DNA of 64,000 nt from Chytridium lagenaria (taxonomy: Eukaryota; Chytridiomycota; Chytridiomycetes; Chytridiales; Chytridiaceae): NCBI GenBank assembly GCA_025449115.1, contig JAHLKC010000031.1:1-64000 (forward strand). Direction: 5' to 3'. How positions within the stretch are numbered: position 1 is the first letter of the stretch; every line of letters starts with the position of its first letter. The notes below the pieces were generated by a model. It was not told the origin of the DNA and did no database searches. It saw only the letters and a list, made by a program, of their open reading frames with translations. Below, piece after piece: positions 22,668-34,805 of this stretch. The translations under genes and the position numbers were made by a program.

Positions 22668-25600
22668 CATCCCCGCCGCCATCGCAACATCCACCTTCTT
22701 CCATCCCTCATCCTCTTCACAACCTCTTCTACCATTTTCCGTTTAAACACCTCCCAATCCCTTTTCTCCATATAAGCCTCACTCAACCTTTCAATAGGCG
22801 GTACAGCATGCCCCCCTTCTCCACAAACTCCCTCCACGTCTTTTTCGTGGCAAATTTATTGAAATCCAGTTTCGAGATACGCAGGATCTCGGTCTTGAGA
22901 TTCGCAATGATGGAGTGCGGGAGGCTGAGACGCCTAGCCTGAGGCGAGGTATAGCTCGCGTGGAGTTTTCGAGGAATCGCCATCGTAGAAATGGTCACCA
23001 GGGAGGAGGTGCTGGACGACAACGAATTTCGTGACGAGGGTTGTAGGGAGGGTTGTGTTTGTGTGGGGAGAGGGGCGAGGGGGGTGTTGTCTGTTGCAAG
23101 ATTGGTGGTGCTGAGATGGTGTTGGGACGGGATGGCTGTGAGGAGATCAGATGGGATGGGGTCCTGGGGGGTATGATGGAGAGATCTGGGGGAGAGGTTG
23201 AGGGAGGTGGGAGAGGGTCTTTCATGTTGTGATGGACGGCGCGAAAGATGTATTTGTCGCGAGAGATGGGATTTTGAGAAAGGGGACGGCTTTGATGATA
23301 CGACATGTTCCTGATCTATCCCCAACAATTAGATTCCTCACACAAATGAGAAGAAAAACAACAACAAAGAAACTCTCTATTACCTCACAAAATATACATA
23401 CTCGCATAGATCGCCTTCACAGACAATGAGGCCGTTAGGAGGGTAGCTTCTGACATCGACGTATCTTGCGAGATTGTTGAGATTGACGGAGAGAGTTTTA
23501 AAGATAGCGACTTCCCGCATGGCAGCCATTTTTTCTCTGATATCCGTGTCTTGGGAGATGCTCATGACACGTTCAAAATGATGACGCTCAATGATGAGGA
23601 ATTCGGTGGTGCGTTTGGTGGTGACGCTGGCGAGGCGGATGTTGCCGTTAATAAAGGCGAGTTCGCCAAAAGATTCTAGAAAAGGTGTGGTTTTAATGTT
23701 AAGTGTTGAAGAGTAGGGTTTTAATGATGGATTGGGTAAATGACCGGGGAAATGAGACAATAGCTTTCAAAATACATAAATTAAATACCCACCTCCACTC
23801 GACTGCGTCCCCAACACATCCGTGTAAACCCTCTCCAACTCCTCCCTGACCCTTTTCCTCTCTATCCTCCTCCTCTCCTCCAAAACCTCTTCCTCGTCCT
23901 TCTCACTTTCACTCTCACTCACTTCCTCATCATCCGGTCGTTCCTTCCGTCTCCTCTCACGTTCCCTACTCCGTTCGTTCATCCTCTCTTTCTCAGTCTT
24001 TTCCTCTTGATCAAGGAGACGCGTAATATGAGCTTCCACGAGGTCGCGGTTGATACGGGAGACCTCGATTTCACCATCAAGGAGGATGGTAGTAGTTGGT
24101 GGCGATGTGGCCTTCTTTGACAATGGTGCGGCCAGCGTGCCAGCGTTCGTAGCGGCCGACTCGTAAAAGCATTTTCTGGATGTTGAAAGTATAACGAAAG
24201 CATAAAACAGTTAGAGGAAAACCGGATGATGATATGATACCAAGAAATAGTGCCATTTATAAAACCGTGAGGATGTAAACCCATGCAAAAGAGGTCAAAG
24301 GGGATGAAAAGCCAAGAAAAACAGACGAGTTTTCCAAGGTTTAGAAATTACACTCACCTGAACACCCGGCTGAAACTCCTTGAAAGCCTTCATCCCCTGG
24401 GCCCAAACCTGCATCTCCATAATATCATTCTCCGTCCTCATCCTCGGTGTCTTTCTAAACAGCTCCCTCATTTGTTCAGGCAACCACCCTTTAAACACTT
24501 TCTGTGTATTAAACAGCTTTCCCACACTGAAATCCGTGGAAATAATCCCTCTCGGTGCCCCCTCCTTCCCCCTCTTTAAATGCATTGCCGAGAATAAATG
24601 CGCGTCGGGATCATGCTCCCACCCCCACTGAATGGGATTCTTGAGAATCCGTGCGAGAATTTAAAAAAATGAGATGTTGATGGCGACTAATCTCGTGATG
24701 CGACGAAATCGATGAAAGGCGTAGGATATACCGTACAACCGTGTTCTTCCTCCATCCCGCCGACAGACGTTAAAAACGTATCATCGTCAAATGGTCGTCT
24801 TCCAACGCTCAACGTCATCTTGATGGCAAGAGCAACACCCCTCAACGAAGCTTTTCGGCGGATCATTTTTTCCCCCGTGTTAATGATGGCTGGTGACAGG
24901 CTCGATCGCCTTGACGCAGAGACAGAGGCTGCACCCGATCCAACTTGAACAACAGGTATAGACTGACGTTTCAAACTCCCCCTTCGTGATGGATTCGCGG
25001 ACCCTGAAGGTCGAATTGGTATAGACCCGGACGTGGTCCCCCCACTTCCGCTAGAGACGTTATTTAGAGGGTACCCTGGCGTCATACTCCCCTCCTTGAA
25101 GTATCTACCGATACAATCCCAGACGTTCTCCGACCCGTCTGCACAATGCTTAGGTTTTTAGCGGGTTTATCAAAGGTGCCATGCTCCCCTCCTCGATGTA
25201 TCCGCAGATGCCACCCCAGATCTTCCTGTCCCACCACGGACTCTTGCATCACTCGGCCCTGCGCGATCGCGCTACTCCGTCTGACGGTTTCAGTTGTTTC
25301 AGGGATAGCGCTGGAGAACTGTGGTGATGCAAGGAAGGACGAGGCGAGTGCTGGTGTGTGGATTGGAAAACGGTTTTATGGATGGTGGAGGGACGTGTCT
25401 ATGGATTCAGCGAGAGATGATGCGATGGATTCAGGGACTTCATGGGCCGTGGATAGCATACGATTTCTCGCGGAGAGAAGCTGGAATGAGCCTGACTCTG
25501 CAGATGGTTGAGTAGACGCCAGCGTTGGTGCTGGGAAGGCTGATACGCTTGTTGCCATTGATTGGGAGTATGAGCGACTCCGAAGGGTTGGGATGGAATC

Positions 25601-26681
25601 AGGGGAGAGGATGTCGTCATAGGGTTGATCGCTTGCTGACGCGCGTCTGAATCGGGTGGGGAGGTGAGGGATGAGGGAATTGGTGTTGGAGGTTTTGCGT
25701 GGGAGTGGGGAGAGAGATATTGAGGAATCGGGCAGAGTTTGAACGGGTTGAAAGGGTGTTTGGGGATGAGGGGAGGGGAAAGAGAGCTGGGGTTTGGGAG
25801 GTTCGACGGCTGTGGGTTCCTACAGCTGGAGAGGGTGGATGCTTCGATTTGGGAAGAAGAGGAGATGCTCCATGTTCTTGACCTTGGCTCAGCATAGAGT
25901 TCTGACCTTTATTATCAAAAGCGTGGATGTCAGATACCAAGAAAAGAAGAAGTGATGGTTGATATACCTAATCTGTCGCCAATGGAATTCCTGGACGTGA
26001 AAGTTCGCTAACATTAATACCCATTCGACCAATGCCTGATTTAGGCTTCCCATCTTCACCCTGCGCGGACACGCAAACGCGGGCAGTTGCCGTGCATTTC
26101 CCAACCCCGTCGACTTACCATCTTGGCCTCAACCTTCTCCTCCCCCTCTTCCCCAACAAGATCAAGTTTTGACGAAGTCGACGAATGCCCCATCGGATTC
26201 GCGCATCCATTCAACTGCATATTTACAGCCATAGCCGCAACCCTCGCAATCTCCTCCCTCTTCCTTGCCGTCTCGGCCTCTTTGAACGCACGAAGATGAT
26301 TTAACAGTTCATGACGTTCCCTGTTTTCCACAATCCACGCTGCTTTTGATCGAAGTTTTGAACCGGCCGTGGCTTGACCCCGCACGGACGTGTTGGGAGC
26401 CTGGGCTTTTGCAGCACCTTCAAGGGATTCACGACGCTTTTTAGCGGCTTCACGGGGTTTTGCGGTATCAATGAGGAGAAGGGTTGAGGCGCTTACGGCG
26501 TCTCGTTTTAATGGAGAGAAGAGTTTGAGGCTGTAGAGAGGAAAGAGGATGTTGTGATGCTGATTCCGGCATTGACAGGTTGGGTGCTGGAAGATGGATA
26601 TGGGGATTGATGGCTTGGGATGCCTAGACTGCGACTGGTGTTGGATCGACCTGCAACGTTATGTTCCCCGGTCGCCAACAT
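22668..26681 (-). CDS. cyclic-nucleotide-binding domain protein (CNBD2-like)
   Basis: ATG at 26681 (MLATGEHNVAGRS). The N-terminal 600 or so residues are Ser/Pro-rich with a basic helical part (SKAAWIVENRERHELL). A conserved lead-in lies near 24540-24300 (FKGWLPEQMRELFRKTPRM). Then comes the cyclic-nucleotide fold: RVGRYERWHAGR and YYILLDGEIEVSR near 24160-24040. The phosphate-binding cassette FGELAFINGNIRLASV follows near 23660, keeping the Glu and Arg expected to contact the nucleotide. A charged, coiled-coil insert of about 90 residues (24010-23800, Glu/Arg-rich) interrupts the fold. A second, partial domain follows (CEGDLCEYVYFVR, then IIKAVPFLKI). Role: cAMP/cGMP sensing, in animals tied to sperm flagella; here a zoospore role is inferred. 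Several introns and frame slips occur; the 3' end could lie at 22572. Confidence 0.7.
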
Positions 26682-26885
26682 TTTGTCGCGATCAAGCCAG
26701 CCCGTTCTATATATAACCTTTTTCTACTACGTCTTTAAGTAAAATGGCTAGAAACTTCCTAGATTCTGATACCCCGCATGCATGGTGAGCTTTGATTATT
26801 CTTAGGATTTGCATGGCTATCTGCAATTCTCCAGAATTGATCTCCGAACAAGAAATGGTAAGCAAGAGAAACGGATACAGTTCGT

Positions 26886-27705
26886 TCACTTTGCTTTCTG
26901 AAACCTCCCCTCAATATCACTCACACCCACGGGACATTTACTTTTCTCATCATACCCCACCCAAGTACTTTCATCGTCCTCAAAGTCCAAAACGAATTTC
27001 TCATTCGATTCCGTTCCTTTAACGACAAGGTCTTGACCGTGCGTTGGAGCCCAGCCAACAAATTCTAGACCTCTTGATTCAATGGTGAGAACGGTCTTCC
27101 AGGATCCTGAATCGGCCTCATCATAGGACTTTAGGGATTTCTCAACAATGTCTGGAGGCGGAAAGGGTTTTAGTGGGGATCTCCTATGAGAATATGGAAG
27201 AACGCCGTAGAAGAAGCATGAGGACGGAAAACTGTGCTTACTTGCGTTGCCCTCTTGCGAGCAGAACTTGCACTTCATTACAAAGTTGGCTGTTCCGCTA
27301 TAAAAAGAATCATCATTGAGGCTAGCGACGGCAAAGACAACGATAATGAAATGGGCAAGAGACCTACCGACTTCGGGGAACATCCACTTGATCCTTGATG
27401 TTCCATAAGCCATCATCAAACACCAAGTTAGTCAGTCATCCAGTCCAGCATCAGTTCGCACACGGTATTAATCATTAAAAATCGAACAGTACCCACCACA
27501 GCATTGAATGTGATCAGGCCGTCATTAACCTCATGACATGAGGTACATTTCACATTAAACGACCACTCATAGTCATCCTCAGCGGGCTTCAATTCAGTGA
27601 CGTTTTCGAGGTCAGCCTTCAACTGCAATGCAAACTTCTACTTTTAAGAACGATCCCCCATAGAGGAAGGGTTAATGCCAATTTGTAGCTGTCTCTTACC
27701 GGCAT
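26886..27705 (-). CDS. CXXC zinc-binding protein (UPF0587/CZIB, DUF866)
   Basis: A small ubiquitous eukaryotic zinc-binding protein. Exon 1 is only MP (ATG 27705-27703). Exon 2 gives LKADLENVTELKP and WSFNVKCTSCHEV with the first CxxC. Later exons give VDVPRSRGTANFVMKC, then KFCSQEGN with the second CxxC. The last exon ends with STWVGYDEKSKCPVGVSDIE and TGA at 26886. All joins are in phase and the total of about 160 residues fits the family. The cellular role of the family is poorly known (metal or redox stress is suggested). No defect seen. Confidence 0.85.
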
Positions 27706-27742
27706 AGTTGGATTAGTGGGTAATTTTTTATTAATTATTATT

Positions 27743-29205
27743 TCAAACAGAACTGCCCAGAAGCTCCTCTACGCGCAAACGATCCTTGTCGGAATACTGG
27801 CGGTCGAGTTTGACGTTAGGAGGACGAGAACAAGAATTCTTTTAATCGTATCGCATCGATAGCGTTGCGTTGTCCTTCTACGAGGAACTGGAGCTCATTG
27901 TCCTAAAACGTTATAGTAAGATATAAGACGCGATCCAGGCAAAAGCGCCAAATGATACAAAGGGAATTGTGATGGTAGACAACATCAAGAAACGATATAA
28001 GGGACACATGTGAATTATATAAGACATAAGTGGACTAGAAAGGTCTTTATCCTCACCCGGAACTGCATCATACTCCTCAATTTTCCTCTCATACGCTCCG
28101 TCGCCTTTCTTGCCGCTTCCTGTCCTTTACGCTCCTCGTCTTTTCTACGTAGCCCTTTTTGCGATCCCACATTCTTTGGATTTCATAAATTTGATGCCTA
28201 AGCCGACTCCTCTCATCCCTCGTCCACTGCTTGGCCCTTGCACGGCTCTGATCAATTTGTTGCGATATTCCGTCTTTCGGCTTTTCATAGGCCCCATACT
28301 TTGCTCTAACATTAAAATTAGCATCTGGCTATGAAAAGAGGTAAAGCATGAAACGCTGACTTACCGGGTCAATCGGTCGAGATTGCTCAGCTGTCGTCCA
28401 CTCATATTTTGAGGGTTAAAAGAAGACTTTTGCGAAAGGGGGAAAGGCTTGTAGCTTTCCTCGGGATCCAAAGTAACAGCTTGCGATTCCTGTGCTTGGT
28501 CCTCCTTGTCCTTTTCCTTACCACGGCGTCCACCAGCCTCACCTGCTCCAACTCCTCCAGCTGTCTGCTGTCCACCGATACCAGGTTCGAAGGCGATTCG
28601 GCCCTTGTCGTTGTTCCAGTTGCTGAACCCAATCCCATCATACCTCCTTCACCACCCAAAGACGGCAGCTTCGATCCGTGTCTTCTTCTACTAGCATCTG
28701 ACACGTGGACCTGCAGGCGAGTCCGCTGCTGCACGCGAGAATGACGAGAACCACTTGTTTTCTGCAGTGGTTCCTCAACGTGCTGATTTGTAGAGTGAAT
28801 GCTCTGAAGGATCTGTATGCTTGGCGATTCAGCTTGAGCAGAGTTCTCTCGAGACGTGCCACCGGTTATCTCAACAGCAGGTGGTGGAGGCTTTGGTGGA
28901 AGCCTAGAGCGTTTTGATCGACGAAATCTCTCTGACAGAAGGGACGGAACTCCATCTGGTGAGATGGGAAAGAGACATTGGCCAGGAGGCTGTTCAGTAT
29001 CGGTCCATATGTCCTTCGATTGGATCCCCAGTCGAGGAAGACGGTTTAATGAAACCATCTGTATACTGATGCTGCCGAAAACACCGTTTAGCTCAAGTTT
29101 GCATCGCTGGTCACAACCTGTGAATGTGGGATTGACATTAAAGCAATCCCTACCGCTAGGCTTTATGGCGATCCGTGCCTCCCAAGCCAGCAAGAATGGC
29201 TGCAT
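27743..29205 (-). CDS. unrecognised basic, low-complexity protein
   Basis: I do not recognise the family. The ATG at 29205 (MQPFLLAWEARIAIKP) opens a 230-residue frame. It contains a proline run (RLPPKPPPPAVEITGG) and a Gly/Ser-rich stretch. After a slip near 28540 it reads GGRRGKEKDKEDQAQE. Then a conserved-looking NPQNMSGRQLSNLDRLTR ends at donor GTAAGT near 28365. The next exon is strongly helical and basic (DERSRLRHQIYEIQRMWDRK). The C-terminus is probably KLDRQYSDKDRLRVEELLG, ending at TGA 27743. It is divergent from the oxygenase gene (about 150 bp apart). A nuclear or chromatin protein would fit the composition, but that is a guess. Confidence 0.5.
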
Positions 29206-29353
29206 GCATGGTATCTCGCCTCTGAAACAGGTTCAACGTCGGCTGGTGTCAACAACGAAAAGGATGCCTGCCTTCCTGCTCAACCTCCTTACACAACACC
29301 CTTGACAATCCCCAAACTTTTTCTTTCAACTTGTTGTGACTCACTCAACCAGC

Positions 29354-31230
29354 ATGGGCAAGACGGGCAAGGAGCGCAAGAAGCGCAAACTTAACCAGTT
29401 AGTTTCATCATCCGCCGTCAACATACCCGACCCATCGGTCTCTTCTTCCAATGGATGTTTTAATGTTGAATCTGGTCAGAAGCGTCCCCACCCAGACAAT
29501 GAAGACGGTGATGAGATTGATGATAAGATGGATGTGGAGATTGCAGACCATGCCACCATGATCTCAATGTATCAGCTTTCAAACACGATGCAGGTGCTTT
29601 CAAAGCTGGAGGGGCATCCAGAGTCGTTGAGGATGCCTGTTTTTAAGCCCTTGAGAGCATTGATATTCAAGCTTGTGAAAGCGGCTTCACAGACTGGAAT
29701 CAACGCTGGTGAGATTATAGGCTCGAACCCTTTTTCCTCCCGAAGGCCAACTACGCTTTAGCAATTAAGGACTTGGGTGCATCTAGACGACCTCATCGCT
29801 GACATTTGGTTGACCAGGGTCGACACTCAGTGGGAGGATTTCCGAAGCCGTCTCCGAAAAACGCTGGAAAGACGCCCTTCCTCTTTTATCCGAAATGCGT
29901 AAAAAGATATGCGTCCAAAGCTCGGTGCTCTTCAACGATGGGTGCGAGACTGCGACGCTGCAAATTCATTTAAAAAGCATGGAAGGGACACTGAAGTTAT
30001 GGAGGTGTTGGACTCAGTTCTAAGGACGGCGGATCCGGCTTTAATGTGAGGATGAAACACGACTTTATTGTGGCTCCTCTTGTTCTAAGTTTTTATTAGC
30101 GGGTGTGCAAAGGCAAGACCAACAGAGAAGAACCCACCCGTAACGGACGCCACTTACAAGCACCAACCGTGGTCTCCGTTCGACGACGGTGTAGTTCGAA
30201 AATCTCCTGACGGTGTCGAGCGTCTGGGAACTCTCGTCACTCCATGTAAGATTCTAACACGTACTGCAAAATCGCTAATCCGTTTCAGCCGAAACCGACG
30301 TGTCACACTACACCCGCCTCTTCCATATCCTCTCTCAAGAGCCAGGTCCTCTCCGTCGTCCTCCCAACAAGCATCCGATGATCCTTCACCTTTCCGACCC
30401 AACCACAATCGACCTCACCTCAAACCCACCTCCCCGCGCAACTCCCACCCGATACCCTGTGTTCCATCATCATTCCTCATCCGCGACCTTTTCTCCGCCC
30501 ACGAGTGCTCACAAATCCTTCGTGCGATGGAATCCGTCGGCTTCATCCCTGATGAGCCGTTGGAGGGTGGTGAGAACGCTTCAGTATTAGCGATAATGTG
30601 TTTTGGATGGCAGATAAGGCGATTTTGGGAGCGGTTGAGAAGAGGATTGAAGGACTGTTGCCGGAGTTTTGGAATGGGAGGAAGATGAAGGCGTCGTGAA
30701 AAAGGAAGTATGTGGGTATTAATCCTAGATGGAGGGTCTATAGATATGTTCCGGGACACGTTTATCGTCCGCATATTGACGGTGCATGGCCGAAAAGTGG
30801 TGTCGATCCAGGTATGCATGACGTTGGTGATGTGTTATCTCAACATGATACACTTTATTCGTTTAACATATTGCAAAATGAATAGAATCTGGTGAATATA
30901 TCTACGATGCGTCAGGCGGTACGACATGGTCCCGCATGACTTTCCTTATTTACCTTAACCAGAACTTTGAAGGAGGTGAAACGTAAGACTTATTCTTTTC
31001 TATTTAGTATTTAAAAAATCCCGCGTAACTGACGTTGACCGTTTCAAAGTACATTTTTATCCCTTCAACAAAGCAAGGAGTAATGGACGCACGCGCCGTT
31101 AAACCGCAGGCTGGTTCCGTTGCGGTCTTCCTCATGGTTGCGTTAAAAATGTGTTGTTGCATGAGGGAAGTGGGGTAAACAGGGTGCCAAGTACATCATA
31201 AGAACAGACGTATTGTACGCGGAAGTATAA
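29354..31230 (+). CDS. 2-oxoglutarate/Fe(II) oxygenase, prolyl-4-hydroxylase type, with N-terminal extension
   Basis: The catalytic domain lies at about 30490-31230. ECSQILRAMESVGFIPDEP opens the domain. Then comes GHVYRPHIDGAWPKSGVDP with the Fe-binding HxD. After an intron: GEYIYDASGGTTWSRMTFLI and NQNFEGGET. The last part has the distal His (LLHEGSG) and a basic residue for 2-oxoglutarate (YIIRTDVLYAE). The N-terminus (ATG 29354, MGKTGKERKKRKLNQL) is basic, followed by helical segments (RWKDALPLLSEMRKK and RPKLGALQRWVRDCD near 29860-29960). That this N-terminal half belongs to the same protein is inferred from continuous coding. Single-base losses break the frame near 30470, 31130 and 31175. 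The substrate (protein prolyl or other) cannot be told. Confidence 0.75.
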
Positions 31231-31270
31231 AAAAGTTAGCAGAAGTATTATTTGCATCAATGACTGATGT

Positions 31271-34200
31271 TTATTTAAATTCATTAACCTGGTCGCGAAG
31301 GCTTTCGAGCTCCTCAGACCCTTCGTACGTGTCCTGAAAAGTGAAAGAAAACGGAAAGAATCGTGAACACCGAGATTGAAGTCCACTGAAAAACGGAAGG
31401 ACGGTTTACCTTTGTCCTTCCAATAAATGTTCGAAGTGTAGACCGTCCCTGATACCTCCAGTCTGGACACACCTTCACATCCTCCACCCTGATACACACT
31501 CTCCTCTTTATCCCCAAACTCCACCAATGCCTTAAATATAATCTCAAATATTTGACCGCATTCTTAAACACTTCTCATCCGCCGTCAACTGCGGTGACTG
31601 CAGGAGAATCCGATACGCGCTCAATCGATGCTCAGCGCCTCCTTCAATCGCCCCTGCGCAATCGCAAACTCCGCACTAATAGAATAAAGTCTTGGCGAAT
31701 TCGTATATTTCTCTCTAATGGAAGCAAGCAACGTCGCAAGTCTCCAGAAAGACTTGTCGCTGAGGTTTGAGAGGCATCCATGAGCCCCTTTGTTACAGCT
31801 GTGACACGATCTGAAGAACTTCGAAATCAATGACTTTAGCAATTTCAATGCCAGAGGTGTGACGGGTGCGGAGGTCGAGGACGTTTTGCATGCGCGGATG
31901 GATTCCGAGAACTCGCCAAGGTCAGTGGAGATAAAAGGTAGTTGTCCCAAATTTTTGAGTTGTCGTATGTTGGCGGAGAGCTTCGCGAGTGCCCGCCAGC
32001 TTCTCGTCTAAAAAACTGGGTTAGAAAATATACTAGGCGAAAAAATGAGGAGTTATCACAAACTCACTTCAGGTTTTTTCGGACGTAAACTGACGCGAGG
32101 TTAGTCCACGCCTCGCCATTCTGGAGAAGAATTAAAATATATCAGCCGTGGCAGAAATATCATGAAAAGTAAAAGGCGAAATTGGGCCAAAGACCCACGT
32201 TGTGATCCAAAGAAATCGTTCTCCTAAACGCCTCCTCCGCAGACTCCCAATCCTGAGCTCTTAAAGCGGCACATCCCATTACAAACCAACTGTTTTCGAA
32301 AAGCGGATTGATTGCTAATCCTTTTTTGTAGCACTCGACACTCTCCTCGAACTATTTAAACTTTAGTCATAATATTCAAAAAATAACAACTCACATTTCC
32401 CTCGCGGAAGAAATGCGCACCCAACGACCTCATCGCACGCGCGTATCGGAACCGTGATAACGACCAAGCCTCGTAGTAGTACTGCGGGTCCTTAAGATGT
32501 CACCGAGAAGACAGTGGAGCTTGGGCGAACCAGGAAAGGCTTCAAGTTGCTTCCTTACAATCCCTTCAGCCTACGTAAGATACGCATTATACAAATTGGC
32601 AATTATATATAAACAAACCTCTTTGCCTTTCCAAGCATTTGTAAACAAGACACCACATCATCCCACATCTGAAGCCTTTCAAAGATCTCAAGGCGAGCGA
32701 ATAACACCATCGAGATGAACCTTTCCCCAAGCTCTCTCTGCGCAATTATTAACAACAAACCCTTAATAAAAAAAAAAGAAAATGGAAGGAAAGAAAGAAA
32801 GCAACAAAAGGCAAAGCAACAGAATATACGAAAAAATGGAGGCACCACGGCAGCGGCGAGGAAAATGGCTGTTGTAGTGTACTATGATTCTCGTTTTGCT
32901 CTTGCAAAAAAGATGTTTTCCAAAAAGCCTCGGCTTCTTGAATAAGGGTTCAGGCTAAGGCAGCACACGAATAAAACATCCGTGTACCGTCTCATGCACG
33001 AACGCAGCCGTAAAGCTCTCCACGTCCCAAACCCTCTTTTCTGCTGTTGTACATACAGAGAACAAAAAAAAAAAAAGACCCGAAATAGAATCCGGAAAAA
33101 AATATACCTCAAGATCCCACTTAGGTGGTTCCATGACACTGAAGAAGAACTTAACGCGTTCGGCGGCAGTGGAATCTTTACTAGGGATCTGATCGACGAG
33201 GGCTTGCAGTTGAAGTGCCGAACGCTCCACAGTTCGCCCTTTCTTAGATTCCAGACGTGACCGGAGGAGAAGCGCCATAGTATGAATGGTCCAAATTGTT
33301 GGGGTGTTCGATAACTCGCTGGAAAGATATGAGATAAGAGGTTTGACAACGATTATGCTTACCGTAACGTAGGAACCATCTGCTCAGTAGTGATGCCGTC
33401 TTCAGGGTTCTCATTCTTGACATTCAAACTAAGAAAAACAAAGTCGTTATTAGAATACATAAACAACTAATGTACAAGTAAGTCTTACCAGAATGATAAC
33501 AAAATGCATTTGATCGAATGGGTTTAAGTTTCCAGTAACAGCAATATCGTTTACATCCTTTGGTGTTGTAAATTCAATCGACTCCAGCAATGTGTCATCG
33601 TTTAAAGCCAGCGTCGCAGGTGCAGCAGAATCCTTTTTATCATCTATGAACGCACTTTCAGCCTTTAATAACAAGCTGCGCCACGTCAAATGTCTGAAAT
33701 TTGGTTCTGCGTCCGAGAGCACCAGTAACATTCCATTTCAATCCAGAAAGTTTTGTGACTCAACGTACTTTGCCTACATAATTGCAAAAGATTTAAGCCA
33801 ATGGACAGATGTATAATTGCAGTACCTTCGCTTCCTCCATGTCACCGTAGAAGCTGAAGATGAGACCACTCTCGATCGCTAAATGAGACTTCGCCTTGTC
33901 ACAAACGTATTCCGCGACATCCGCCCACGCAGCTGAATTCCGGACAAGATCAAGACTTGAGTAGATAGCCGTCTTCGCACTTCCCGCAGGGTTTCAATAA
34001 TCCTTTGCTGAACAAAAAGAGTTCGAAGAGTCCACCAGTCGACAAGCTAAAGGATCTCAGCAGAACTACCAGTGAGATATGACTAACCTTGAGCTCTGTA
34101 AGGAGATCTCGGCTATCAACTAAAATGGCTCGTGCCATCGCCAAAAGAAGGATACTTGGCGTCAGCCGATATACCTCTTCTGCGTCCAATAGAAAGGTAA

Positions 34201-34733
34201 TTGAACGCGGCCTTTTCAAGATCCTAAATATGCCGTTTAAAAAGACGCTTAAAGTAGAAATGTCACAAACCTCGATATCAACGCCTTCAGGAAGAAATAG
34301 TTGATTTGAAAATTCCAGAGACGGACCAGTCCAGCAAGATTGAATAAACGCAAGCAAAAACGACGCTCCGATAGAAACCACTGTAAACTCTTTATCCGCT
34401 CTCCACCCTTCATCGCTCGCCAAGAAGTCAGTTATTGAACCCCTTGCAGCTCCTCGAAAGTCTGCGTTGAGTTTCATCAATGTCATGCGAATTCAATTCC
34501 GGGGAGTAACACTCTACCGTGGCTTTTAAAGAGTTCAATGCATGTGACGGATACGCAAAGAACTGCTTTACCTCAGGAATGGTGTGGAGTTCTTCGAGGT
34601 TGAGATCCTGGACAAATGCAATCTGCTTGGCAAGGGTATCGTCTTGAGCCTCTTTTTCAGGAATCGAAAGATCAGGGCAGATAATGCGAAGTTCGCACAG
34701 AATGCAAACGTTTGGGGCGGCGGTTTTACCCAT
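31271..34733 (-). CDS. tetratricopeptide-repeat protein 27 homologue (TTC27 / yeast Emw1)
   Basis: Start ATG 34733 (MGKTAAPNVCILCELRII). The N-terminal half is helical without clear motifs (ASFLLAFIQSCWTGPSLEF near 34380). The TPR region near 32560-32100 has the TTC27 hallmark: a reading of LLGDLKDPQYYYEAWSLSRF, then ARAMRSLGAHFFREG, then ENSWFVMGCAALRAQDWESA and GEAWTNLASVYVRK. The C-terminus reads EELESLRDQVNEFK with TAA at 31271-31273. Multiple short introns interrupt it. The family is needed for cell-wall integrity and growth in yeast and works in RNA-polymerase or ribosome-related assembly in other species. It is head-to-head with the UVSSA-like gene (72 bp) and tail-to-tail with the oxygenase (40 bp). 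Confidence 0.8.
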
Positions 34734-34805
34734 GATCTACGACGAGTGGGGGGATGGAGTGAAGAAAAAAAAAGAGACTACGTTTAAAATAATTCTGACA
34801 AATGC
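34734..34805. promoter_or_regulatory. short shared promoter region, TTC27 / UVSSA-like
   Basis: Only 72 bases lie between the two opposite start codons. It contains an A run (34768-34776). No TATA box is seen. Sharing of promoter elements is inferred from the spacing. Confidence 0.45.

Noticed and set aside
22991..23306. Separate genes in the Gly- or Pro-rich frames
   Set aside because: They overlap the Ser/Pro-rich linker of the cyclic-nucleotide-binding gene and are frame shadows.
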